This document shows positions 48,035 through 58,682 of a DNA stretch of 64,000 bases, in pieces. Positions within the stretch are counted from its first letter, which is position 1, and each line of letters begins with the position of its first letter. Under the pieces are notes generated by a model. That model made no database searches. It was given only the letters and a program-made list of their open reading frames with translations, and was not told the DNA's origin. The DNA comes from Capsaspora owczarzaki ATCC 30864 (taxonomy: Eukaryota > Opisthokonta > Filasterea). The stretch spans positions 1,775,181-1,839,180 of the forward strand of contig NW_011887292.1 in assembly GCF_000151315.2 (NCBI RefSeq), written 5' to 3'. A program made the position numbers and the translations under genes.

Positions 48035-50912
48035 TCAAAGTTCAACCGTCGAAGAGGTCGAGGTGATGCCGTTGAAGAGGAAGGTGTTGTTGAAGGGAAT
48101 GTACTGGCGAGTAATCACCTTGACGGCTTCTTGAGATGCCAAGCCTCCCAGAATGGACGCGATATTGTGCAGCTCAGCGGCTCCAAACCGGCACCTGAGA
48201 GGAGGGAGCAACAGGAAATCAAAAACAACCACAAAACAAGCCGTTCTCGGGTCAGTCGCACAAACAATGAAACGCAACCTCTCGCTCACTCGCACAAATG
48301 CAGCTCCATTCCTCACATTTCGTGAATCAACTCTTCCTTGATGGCATGCTGTGACACGCCAAGGTCGGTGAGGAGGCCCACAACATATTGCTTGAGCGGG
48401 GCGATATCCTCTTCCACCTGGTCGTCCCCTGCGCCAGGGAAGCGGCCATGCTCTTCGAAGAAGAGATCAACAGCGCGCAGCAGGACATAGAATGCAACGG
48501 AGCTGTCTGGGTCTTCGAGGTGGAAGTCTGTCGAGGTTGCAGGCCGCAAAAAATAATTATAAAAAACGAATACAAAAAAGAATGAGTCGACATCAAAACG
48601 TGTAGTTCCACAAGGGCGACACTTCCTGGAGCATCACGCGCGTCTAGAACGTACTCAGGGTGTCGGTGAGCTTGCTGGTTGCGGATGCTAGCTCGTCCGA
48701 AATCGGTCTGGCGCGAATTACGCGAAGGAAGGGCGCATTTCGGCAGAAAGTTTTGGCATCGTCGTCCGAAATGGTGCCAAGGGGCTGAGAAAGTACAAGC
48801 AAAAACGATCGAAAAACACAAGACGAACATTCGCCAAACCAAAACGAAAAAAAAAATGAGAGAGGTCCCCGAGAAGGGTTTGGCACGAAAAAGTAGTGAA
48901 GCAGAACAGAAGGCAACAAACAAAAAAAAACTCACCAGGCCCAGCTCAGCCAAGTGACGGTGCACATGTGCCGTGAATGCAGCCACGTCGTGTTTGGCGC
49001 GCTCTTGGTAGACGTGCTGCAGTCGAATGTATCGATCGGAATCGGCAGCCATGTCGGGGATTGATCCACGGAGGGGAAGCAACCCCTCGCCTTCAGCCAT
49101 CACAAAGTCGCGCAACGAGCGCACCATGATCCAGAATGGTGAAGATGTGGCGGTCAAGTTGTCGACGTTGGAATCGGCGAACAGGGCTGAGATTTCCGAC
49201 GGAATGGATGACACATGCCAAGCCTAGCCAACGGATGCGAGAGCAGTTAGAACATTTGCAACAAATGAAACAAAAAGCATTCTCCAGAGATCAAAGATAG
49301 CAGAAGAGGACGAGTCACACCGGGCATTGACAGGAGTGTGTACCTTGGTGGCGTGAGTAATGGCTTCATCGTGGTTTTCCTCTTCGGCTCGGCTGCCGTC
49401 TTCCTTGATGCGTCGCGCGCGTTGAATTTCAGCACGAAACTCGTCCTTGTCTTTGCTCGTCTTTGGCGGCAACCCGCCATGCGATGCCTTCCATTCGAGG
49501 AGATGCTTCAAGAGGATTGCCAGGAACGGGATGTGCGCATGCTGGAAGCCATCCTGCGTGTTAAAGTCAATCTGCTGTAAATACGACCTGAACAACAGGG
49601 AATGATCGGGGCAAGTGAGCATTTTGAATGCGGCATAGAGGGGATGCTACAGAAATAGAGGTCGGGGACGAACAGCAACTCTGGGAACGGGCGATCCAGG
49701 CGCAGATCATCCATCGGGCTGTCGGGGTGCGACTCGATGACGCAGTGTTCTCCGATCTGGAATGGAGAGTGTGGCAAACATGAGCGTGCACTTCGAATGG
49801 CATCCAAGGGAGAGTTTCAAAAAAACTCACTTGAAGTCGAAGGTAGCCAATCAGGCCATACGAGCGCACAGCAAGGAACGGGATGCCAAGTTTGACACAC
49901 ACCTCCGAGACCCGCGCCAGCATTTTTGAGGAGAGCTGGGTCGCAATCATGAGGGTGAAGGGGCGGAAGAACTCGACATCGTTGTCGAGCAACGATTGAA
50001 GAGGCTGTAGGGTGGCGAATGTCGATTCAGATGGCAATCAACGATTGTGTTGTTGTTTTGCAACAGGGTGAGCCATGCATGGGCAAGGAAGAATGTTGAT
50101 CAGGGAAACGTTTGAGCATGTGAAGGCAGCACAAACCTCTTCGACAAAGTTGCCAGACACATCCGTGTTGAGCTCCTGCAGCAACTCGGTGACGACTCGG
50201 GCGCGCGACTGGCCAATACTGTCGGCATCCAAGAAGAAATTGTTGCCGACGTCGGCTCCGGAGACCTATCGACAGAGAGCGAGAAGGGGAGAGAGAGTGA
50301 GAGTACGTTCACGTCAGCACAGACCTCATTGCAGCGTAGCCGCGTCGCAGCTGCACCAACCTTCTCGCTGTCAATGACGGTGAATGATCCGATTCCTGAT
50401 ACGGCATTGCAATGACAAAACGAATTGCGGCGGAGGTGAGAAACGAGAATGACGGCGAGTATCAAAGTGAACGTTGTGTGACGAGACAGCAAGCCAAAGT
50501 TCAACGCAACGTCCAGCCGTAGCGTGGACGTGCAACGCATGCGGACACACTCACCAGGCAAGACGAGGTTTTTGAGAATTTCAGTGCCAGTGGCCGAGCC
50601 GTTGATGAGACAGACGCGGGCGGATTCAAGGGCAGCTTGGCCGTGGTCGCCCCACAGGCTGCAGCAGCAGCAGCGAGGGAGCACCCCGAGAGCATTGGAC
50701 GACAAAGCATAGATAGAATGTGGCAGATGCAATTGGAGGGTGGGGTGCGGCATGGCAATCAGTCAGCACGCTCACACAAGCACGTAAGGCGTAAAGCTGA
50801 GCGACCAAGAACCACAGCTTCAAGCTCAATCACTCATCGAAGAGACCGCGTACCGAAGCTGACGGTCGTAGCGTTGTGTCTTGCGATCAACAATCATGCT
50901 CGCACTTGTCAT
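48035..50912 (-). CDS. NAE1: NEDD8-activating enzyme E1 regulatory subunit (APP-BP1)
   Basis: Eleven exons, 5' to 3': 50854-50912, 50555-50658, 50361-50395, 50137-50265, 49831-50004, 49674-49756, 49344-49587, 48936-49223, 48655-48784, 48317-48527, 48035-48194; 538 residues (534 in human). Every exon matches NAE1: [166 protein letters not shown] and FNNTFLFNG. It pairs with UBA3 to activate NEDD8 for cullin neddylation; this subunit supplies the inactive adenylation half and carries no catalytic cysteine. Exon 3 is only 35 nt. It is the most intron-dense gene in the window. Confidence 0.96.
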
Positions 50913-51628
50913 TTGTGAAAGATTGGCTTCGACTGCAGAGAAGAAGAAAAAAGGCGCGTAAAAATGACTGAGACCGAGCGAGGTCGACCGAGCTTGGGTT
51001 GAAGTTGGATTACTTGCAAAAACCCCTTCATCGTAGAGGTTTGAGGATTCGGATGAGGCTTGTTTGAAGAGTTTACAGTGCGAGTCGTCGTGGATTTCGA
51101 CTCTGGATCGAGGGTTTTGATTTGGCTGTTGCCACTTGTGGAGCTGCCTGTTGTATTGCATATTGTAGATCTACATGCACTAGAAATCAGCAGCGATGCA
51201 GATCTTGTCCCGACCTGAGAGCCTGCTCAACCTTATGAAGCGAATCGATGGAGGGATCAAGGTTGCAGTGAATATTGGACAACAGTGTTGTTTTCGTTTT
51301 GGCCGTCTCTCGCAATGTCGAGAAAGCCACGAGTATATATACACACAATCAAATCCACGCCACAAGCACACAACGAGCACACAACGAGCACACAACGAGC
51401 ACACAATCAAATCCACACAACGCAGACACACAAACCATAGATCTACTGGATCTACAGAGCAGGCCTCAAACAACAACCCAACAAGCCGATCATGCAACAT
51501 TGTAGCAATATATCAAAATGCAGTAGCCGGGCGTGACGAAAGGAAGCACAGAGTGAAAGTGAGCCAGCGGTGGAAGTCGAATAACAAAGTCTGATTGTGC
51601 GTCGTTTTTGGCGAAATCGTGTCGCGCT
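50913..51628. other. Intergenic region between the NAE1 5' end and the RTC3-like 3' end
   Basis: 716 bp containing a TATA-like tatatata at 51333-51340 and the short tandem repeat at 51367-51410. The NAE1 promoter presumably lies near 50913-51150. Open frames here show no coding bias. No gene was seen. Confidence 0.5.
51367..51410. repeat. 11-bp tandem repeat flanked by a short direct repeat
   Basis: Three full and one partial copies of the unit cacacaacgag are flanked on both sides by acacaatcaaatccac (about 51341-51356 and 51407-51420), so the whole block looks locally duplicated. Confidence 0.8.
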
Positions 51629-52773
51629 CTAGCGGCTGTAAAAGCCACTGGCGTGCTTGGATTCATGGCCACCTTCAAACTTGCCGTTGGTCAAGATGAA
51701 CTCGATGGCAGCGGTTTCATTGGACGAGCCAAACACAGTTCTGTTGTGAAATCGATCAGGATCAAGATCAGTAAAAAAATTCGGTTTGTTCGTTTTGTTC
51801 TGTTTCCCCCTTCGATTTGACGCGTTTTACAATGAAGCGCTCCATCCATCCGCAAGCGCACATCCGCAGCATTCGCACACGTTCTCATACGCACACAATC
51901 CAGCCCACACGCCCAACCAACAGGTGATCGCACTTCAAGTGTGAATGTTTGAGATGATGACTCAAAACTGCGTAACCAAATTTTTCGGTCGTTTTTTTTT
52001 TTTTTTTTTTTTTGACTTTTTTTTTTCCAGCCCTGTTGTCTGAGGCTTTCACTGCAGCGCGTTCTATCTTTTGTCTCTCTCAGCTGGCTAGCTCGGCCAT
52101 ACAACCATCGACATTGCTCTCACACAGTGCCTTTTTGGCAACACACCTTCAAAGCTCGTTTCATTCGATTGTTTTTTTTTTTTTTGTTTTTCACTCATTT
52201 TGGGTGTTCCTCCTTTTTCGCCATTGATGCACGAATGCGTCACATTCAAAAGAGTCATCAATGTGTTCGGTGCGATGCGTTCAAGCAAACCCTACCAGAA
52301 CGCAACGCGCGACGCAGCGTTCAGCACCAATCTCGCCTTCAAAAACAATCCAAATCTCATCATCCAACAACATTGAAATTCGAATTTTAAAGCCCAGATC
52401 GCAATTTTTTTATTTTTATTTATTTTTTTTTTCTTCGTTCTCTTCGTTCTCTTCGTTCTCCCACTTTTGTTCGTGATCAAAAAGAGTCCCTCTCAACAAA
52501 GAGAGGGAGCGAAAAGAGAGCGAGCGACAAGCGAAAAAAGCGCAGGAATAAATCAAAATGCACTTACTCGAGGTCGGCTTTGGTTGGAGTGCTCGCCTCG
52601 CCCTTCACGTCACCGCGATGAACAAAAACGCTGTGCTTCATGACAACGTCGACGAGGGCCACCGACTTGTCTTTGCGCCACTTGTTCACGGCATCCGAGC
52701 TCTCGACAAACACAAAGTAGTTGTCCTTGCCGGTCTTTTCGTGCGACTGGAATGCAACGCGAGGGGCAGACAT
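51629..52773 (-). CDS. RTC3/YHR087W-like SBDS N-terminal-fold protein
   Basis: Exons, 5' to 3': 52568-52773 and 51629-51740, separated by an 827-nt intron; 105 residues, similar to yeast Rtc3 (about 111). The start is MSAPRVAFQSHEKTGKDNYF and the core is DNYFVFVESSDAVNKWRKDKSVALVDVV, which matches the SBDS N-terminal fold (a short FVF strand, then a W-K-x-D-K-S helix). The last exon, TVFGSSNETAAIEFILTNGK, matches the fixed C-terminal helix of this small family and ends FYSR. Homologues are linked to RNA metabolism and stress; the exact role is unknown. The donor gtaagt and acceptor acag are both strong. The unusually long intron holds T-runs and a repeated ctcttcgtt unit near 52438-52460. Confidence 0.85.
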
Positions 52774-53029
52774 TGTTGTTGTTTGATGAGGGGGGATCGG
52801 AGGTCTGAACTGAACTGAGAGAGTTTTTTGTTTCGGTTTCGAAAACAAAAAGGACGAGTGAGCTGTTTTTGGGTTGTTTCGGTTTTTTTAGTCTGGGTTG
52901 CATGAATCGAAATGAAGGCTGAACGTCAACATGGTAGAAATTATCACACGGCAAGAAAGAAAAAAAGAAGAAGAAGCAGAAGCAAAACACAAACCCTGCA
53001 AAAACACCAAAAAACAACTCAATCCGGCT

Positions 53030-56000
53030 CTAGGCCTTGGAGCAGATGCGCGCGAGAACAAACAAGGCAGTGTCAAGCGATCCCCAGTAGGACAGGTGCG
53101 AGCTAATGCTGGACAGGTACTGGTTTTCAATGGTGCTTTCCTGCAGTTGCCAGTCCATGCGGCCGCCTTCGCACAATTCGCGAATGAGGCGCTGCGCGGG
53201 CGAATACGACTCGGGCCCAGGCTCGCTGGCCTCGGCGGTGCTGTCTGCGCTGCCAGGAGTCGCCCCGGTGCCTCCAGATGCTGGTTGATCGGCCGGGGCA
53301 GCTGGCGCGCGGGTCCAAAACCGCTTGACCGACGAAAACTTGGACATGACGGACGCGACAGAGTTTTTGAACGACTGCGTCTTCTCCTGAATGTCAATGT
53401 GGAAGCGCTTGCCGCCACGATGGTACGGGACGAGCGCGGGCTTGTAATCGACAAATTCGCGCGAGAGACACGGCTCGATTCGGTACGCAACGGGATCGTA
53501 CGGGTGGAAAATGTTGTAGAGTCGTCGGCATGCCGGGAAACAATCGCCCTCGTTGTGACCAATGCGGCGGCCGCGCAGCGTGGTAAACAGGCCAACGGGA
53601 CTGCCAATCAAAAAGCAGTGGTCCACATCAAAGTTGAGCTGTGGGTCTGCATCATCTGCAGTTGTCGTAGTGGTAGTTGTGTCGTCCTTGCCATCTTCGC
53701 TGTCATCGCCATCTACGGCCCGTTGAGCTCGTTCGGCAGCCGCGGTGAGAATGGGCGCGGCATTGTCCGACGACGACGACGCGGTCCCTTTGCGCTTGCC
53801 ACCCTGCTGGCGGCGCTTTTGTTTGGGCCGAGGACTGGAAGCAAGATCGGCGAGATTGCCCGTGGAGTCGGTCGGGGTCATTGCGATTTCAGGCGCGACT
53901 GCCTTGCTGTTGTTGCCGCCAGAGGCCGCAGCCGACGACAGATCATCAGCAGTTTCGGTCGTGTCTTCGCTGGCATTCCGGAGTGCGTCTGTTTTGCGAC
54001 ACAGAATGTCAAACGACAGAATGCTGCCCAGAGAGTGTCCCATGATGCTCACGCGGCCGCCGTTGGAAACGAAATTCGGGTGACGGGCAGTGAACAGATC
54101 ATAGACAGCATTCAGCTGCGCCGTCAAATGGGCAATCACGGTCTCGTGGTGTCTGGAGTTTGCAAGAAAAAAATTGTGAGGGCCAAGAACATGGACAGTC
54201 CAAAAGCAAAGCACAAACAAACAAACCAAACAAACAAACAAACCAAACAAACAAACAAAACAAACAACCAAACAAAACAACCAAACTCACCGCGGCGTCA
54301 TGTAATAAAGAACATCAAGCATTGAGTTGTTCAGAATCGTTCGAAGGGGAAGAACACCCTCCAGCGTCAGCTCATCCACGGAAGGCACATCCATGGTCGG
54401 CTGGGTCGAACTCAGGCCGCCGTCCCATCGCGTGCCAGATCTCCATTCGATCGGGAGGAACTTGACTCGCTCCTGGAGCCAGTATGGGGACACGGGCTCG
54501 GTGGAGGCCGATGCTGGCTCGGAGCCGTGCTTCGAGTCACTCTTGGCGTCCGACTTGGGCGATGGTGACTTGGACAAGGGATGCGAATCCGTCTCTTTTT
54601 GCAGTTCGTGCTGTGTGTTTTGCACGTGCTTGGTCAGCTCGTTGATGGCATCGGAGGTGTGGGTACCGCCTGGCGTTGGCCGCAGCATGCTCGGGAGGAC
54701 ACTTTGCAGGGCAGAGTCGGCGAGTGTTGCCAGGCTCGGGTTGGTGGCAAAGGATGCAACGGCATTGCGAAAGTCAGCCACGTTCGAAATGATGTCGCAG
54801 TATTCGAGCTTTTGGCCGATGCCGTGGACAACGAGGACCAAGTGCGACACTGGCTTGCACTCGAGGTCCCTGGATGTGCTGCAGTCGTGCGGCGCCTCGT
54901 CCATGGCGCGGAAGCCACGGCGAAGCTGGGTGCCTCCGATGCGGTCGCTGCCGCCAATGTTCTGACCAATTGCGCGCGTGACCTTGGAAGTGACATCGTT
55001 GTGGAAGAGCACGACGTCGCCTTCGGAATAGAAGATGATGAATCGCCGGTTGTCAGACAGGGGGTGTGGGTGCTCGACCAGCGGAGGCGCTGCCGCGCTC
55101 GAGTGGGCAGCGGGGGCCTGCTGGGACGCTGATGTTGCTGGGGCCGGGTGGGATGTCGGAGTTGGCGCCGCCATCGGAGCGGCTAGATCGTCGCTACCAT
55201 TGCCACCTGCAGAGGCCCACGCATGAGCGTTCGCATTGGACGTTTGTGGCACCGGAGCATCGATTCCAGGATGGCCGGGCTCAGGTGCAGCAGGAGGTGT
55301 TGTATGGGCTTCCCAGGGCTTGCAGGAATACAACGTTTCAATTTCCTCGGCGTCATACTCGCTGCATGGGACCCATTCGACGCCAGAGCCGGCCACAAGC
55401 GCCCAGGTACCGCGCAAGACGTCGAACGCATCGCTGGTCCAATAGATCGAGTAGCAGGTGCGCTGGTTCAAGTTCACTTCAAACAAGTCTCCGCGGACGG
55501 ACACGAGCACGTCCTTGTCGTCGTCTGCTGCGGGGGTGGGTGAGGTCGAACTGGGCGAGTCTGGCTTGCCGGGGGTGGCATCGCCGGCGTGGGGATCTTT
55601 CTGAGCAGTCGTGGGTGGTGAGGCGGACGGCAAGGTTGGCGTTCCACCAACGGACGAAGGTCTACGCGCAGGGTTGGGCTTTTTGTGCAGTCCATTTTTG
55701 CGATAGGCTCGTTCGAGGTTGAACGAGTCGTGCTGCGAGAAGGGCAGCCACTTCTTGCGGTCTTCGGACTGCACAAACCACAGTACTTGAGACTCGGTCA
55801 GCTCCTGAATGGCTGTTGTTTCTTTGACGGGCGTGCGGGGTGGCGAGTAGAAAACTGTCGAAGATGTCGCAGCCAGTCCGTGAGCAGCAGCGTCAGTCGC
55901 AGGAGCAGCAGGGGCAGCAGGAGTAGAAGAAGCAGCGGGAGTAGCAGACGCAGATGAGCCAGTGGGGTGCTGGGGAGGATGGTGTTGCTGCGCACTCGAT

Positions 56001-56872
56001 GGAACTGGCGCACGAAACCCATAGGCTGCTTGGTGCTGCGGTGCACCGCTGGGAGGAGCAACGGCAACGGGACGATTGGGCACCGGTCTGCCCGGAACGA
56101 CGATGGATGCCTGTAGACTGCTCACAGTTGGGGTCGACTGCTCACAGTTGGGGTCTTGCCATGCGCAGTGTTGCTCGGGGCAGACGTGCCACTGCCTGCC
56201 CCGGCGGGCGCAGCAGCATTTTCCAAACCAATTGTGAATCATGTTGAGTTTGCTCGGAGCTGCAGCTGCAGCAGGAGGAGCACTCTGAGCAGCATGAACG
56301 TCATGAGCTGCGTGGTCTGCACTACTCGGCGTTTGGAGTTGGCTTCGGACTGGCGGAGGGGGTCGCGCCGGCTTGGCATGCACGGCGGCAGCGACTGGTG
56401 CTGTTGGCGTTTCCGTGTCTGCTGACTCGGCGTTGGACAGCTGTTGGTCGGCATCAAGCGCCTGGCTCTGTGGCTGCATCGTGATTGGGTCTTGCACGGC
56501 TACCTCGGTCTCGGTCTGCTCGACGGTAGAGTGGTACGAGGACGATGAAGCGACAACATCGTCATCCGCCACCAACGCGCTGTGATCCGCCTCTGTCGGG
56601 ACGCCGCCGCCGTCATCACTCGACACGACGCCATGGTGTTCGGCAACATCAGCCGCATCAGCCGCAGCAGCATCAGCATCAGCAGCAGCATCAGCCTGAG
56701 TAGAAGTGAGAGCGTCGTCATCGGCGCGCGCCGCCACATCGCCGTCTCCTTCTCCTCCTTCCACAGGAGTCATCACAGTGCTGTCCACCTCCGTCAGCGC
56801 ACGGTCAGTAGTAGTGGTAGATGCTTCAGAAGCAGCCACAACTGCACTCGTCGTCGGGTCGTCGTGTGCCAT
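53030..56872 (-). CDS. DDHD-domain intracellular phospholipase A1 (PA-PLA1 family) with WWE-like region
   Basis: Exons, 5' to 3': 54291-56872 and 53030-54152; 1234 residues. The first 360 residues are Ala/Thr/Ser/Asp-rich and low complexity. A WWE-like region follows (LWFVQSEDRKKWLPF, then HDSFNLERAY), as in mammalian DDHD1/DDHD2/SEC23IP. The lipase signature LVLVVHGIGQKLEY is in exon 1 and the nucleophile elbow GHSLGS (Ser901) in exon 2. The DDHD domain covers VDHCFLIGSPVGLF to IFHPYDPVAYRIEPCL. Expected role: phosphatidic-acid-preferring phospholipase A1 acting at Golgi/ER or mitochondrial membranes. A linker between the Ser and DDHD blocks holds long acidic, Ser-rich and Thr-run inserts. 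A perfect 20-bp tandem duplication (56116-56155) lies in the N-terminal coding region. The start is the first ATG after an in-frame TTG. Confidence 0.92.
56116..56155 (-). repeat. Perfect 20-bp tandem duplication inside the DDHD gene
   Basis: Two adjacent copies of gactgctcacagttggggtc lie in coding sequence. As 20 is not a multiple of three, the copies are read in two different frames, giving DPNCEQS and then TPTVSSL. Confidence 0.95.
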
Positions 56873-56981
56873 TGAGAACAATTGTAACGAATGAAATGGA
56901 AGACTGACTGAGATTCTGAGATTGACAGTCTCCCTTTTGTTATTTTTGTATTCTCATTCCTTATTCTTCTTATTGCACACA
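56873..56981. promoter_or_regulatory. Short bidirectional promoter, DDHD phospholipase / EXOSC9
   Basis: 109 bases separate the divergent start codons. The region is AT-rich towards EXOSC9 (tgttatttttgtattctc) and has no clear TATA box. Confidence 0.55.
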
Positions 56982-58469
56982 ATGAAGGACACACCCCTGT
57001 CAAACAACGAACGCTCGTTTGTGCAAGGCGCAATGAAGAGCGGTCTGGTAAGGGGCGAGAGCTGCTGTTGAGGGGGGAAGCGAACGCGTCGAATCTCACT
57101 CCCCGCTGCTGCTCTCGAGAACAGCGCGTCGATGGCCGCGGGGTTTACGACTTTCGCCGCATTCGCATTGCTTACCAGCCAGAGCGAGGTCACGTCGAAG
57201 TCCAGCTGGGCCGGACGAGGTAAAGCAACAGAAACAGAGCGCGCTTGGAGCTTTCTTGAATGGGCCCCTCCGCTCAGCCTTCCATCCTTCTCTCTGTCTC
57301 TCTCTATCTCCCTAACAAAGAGTCATGGTACAAGTCTCGTGTGAGCTTACAAAGCCATTCCCAGATCGCCCTGCTGAAGGCGCAGTGCAGTTTAACGTCG
57401 GTACGTTTGTCGATGCGGATCCTCGTGGCGCTCTTGTTCGTGTTGATTCGCGCTGCTCTTGCCTGTCAGCCACAGACCAACAAAGTCTTGGAGCCCCATT
57501 TCTTGTACTTGCATGCCCTCACTCGACAGCCGAGTGGCGGGGGAGAGAAACCGACCGACAATGCACACTCAACACACTCGATGCTGACCCCCCTTGACCT
57601 GTACCATTGGAACAGAACTCTCGCCGATGGCCAGCCCGGCATTCGAACCGGGTCGGCCTTCAGAACAAGCCATCGAACTGTCCAGAATGGTCGAGCGAGT
57701 AGTCAAGGACTCGAATGCCATTGACACGACCTCGCTCTGCGTGATTAGCGGCGAAGCGGTCTGGAACATTCGTGTGGACTTGCACGCGCTGGATCACGAC
57801 GGAAATCTGAGCGACGCATTGTGCATGGCTGCGCTTGCAGGGCTGATCCACTTCCGCAAGCCAGAGGTCTCGATGCCTTCCCTCAGCTCTGGCGACGAGT
57901 CGGTTGCGGGCAACCTCATCATCCACGACGTGCGCGAGCGCGAGCCGCTGCCCCTCAGCGTTCACCACATGCCGCTCTGCGTCACATTTGCGTTTTTGGA
58001 CGATGGCGAGCACATGGTCGTCGATCCGACCTTCCAGGAAGAGCGCGTTGCAGAGGGCTACCTGATTGTGGCCATGAACATTCATCGAGAAGTGTGCGCA
58101 GTCCACAAGCATGGCTCTGTCCTGCTCGACGCTTCTCAGATTTCGCGGTGTACAAAGATTGCTGCTATCAAGGTGAGAGGGTTTTAACGCTGCTGTACCG
58201 ACGCGAATTTTGTGTTGTGACTCATTCCTGTTCGTTCTGTTGTGCCACCACTGGACTGGATGCCGCTTTGACCGTGCCCTTCATGTTTTTATTTCTTCTT
58301 TTTCTTTTCTTCCCCGGACGTCAAGGTCGCGGAGATGACGGAGCTGCTACAAAAATCGATCGACGAGGAAGAGCAGTTGCGGGCAAATCGACGAGCAGGC
58401 AAAGCTCCTGCTGCGGCCAAGTCCAACAAGTCGACCATCTTTGAGTATCAAGGATCGATTGTTCAATAA
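56982..58469 (+). CDS. EXOSC9: Exosome core subunit RRP45 / EXOSC9
   Basis: Exons 56982-57047, 57125-57219, 57321-57400, 57616-58172, 58326-58469; 313 residues. The N-terminus MKDTPLSNNERSFVQGA matches EXOSC9, followed by RVDGRGVYDFRRIRI, TRVMVQVSCELTKPF, ELSPMASPAFEPGRPSEQAI, IDTTSLCVISGEAVWNIRVD, LPLSVHHMPLCVTFAF and VDPTFQEERVAEGYLIVAMN. It is one of the RNase PH-type ring subunits of the 3'-5' RNA exosome and is expected to be catalytically inactive. It lacks the long acidic C-terminal extension of the animal protein (about 440 residues) and stops after the core, closer to a minimal subunit. The stop codon overlaps a perfect aataaa at 58465-58470. Confidence 0.95.
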
Positions 58470-58470
58470 A
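58465..58470 (+). terminator. Polyadenylation signal overlapping the EXOSC9 stop codon
   Basis: AATAAA contains the TAA stop codon, implying a very short 3' UTR; the next gene on the same strand starts 213 bases later. Confidence 0.45.
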
Positions 58471-58682
58471 CAGAGTTTGTGATGACAATGTCTGCACTGG
58501 ACTTCCATCGAATGTTTTGCGCTCATCTCCCGGTTCGATTCTCATTTCATGTTGGATCAAGCAATTCTGCCATGTGCACAATTTCCCCCCCCCCTCAAAC
58601 TCTGCAACTCTTCCATCTCAATGCTAAAGCAGCCTTTCGGGGGCTCAGTCCATCTCGCGAATAAGAACGAGCGCTCAGCACG

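Noticed and set aside
57628-57660. tRNA-like T-arm (cattcgaaccgg)
   Set aside because: It is the conserved EXOSC9 coding block SPAFEPGRP; no acceptor stem, D arm or anticodon arm fits around it.
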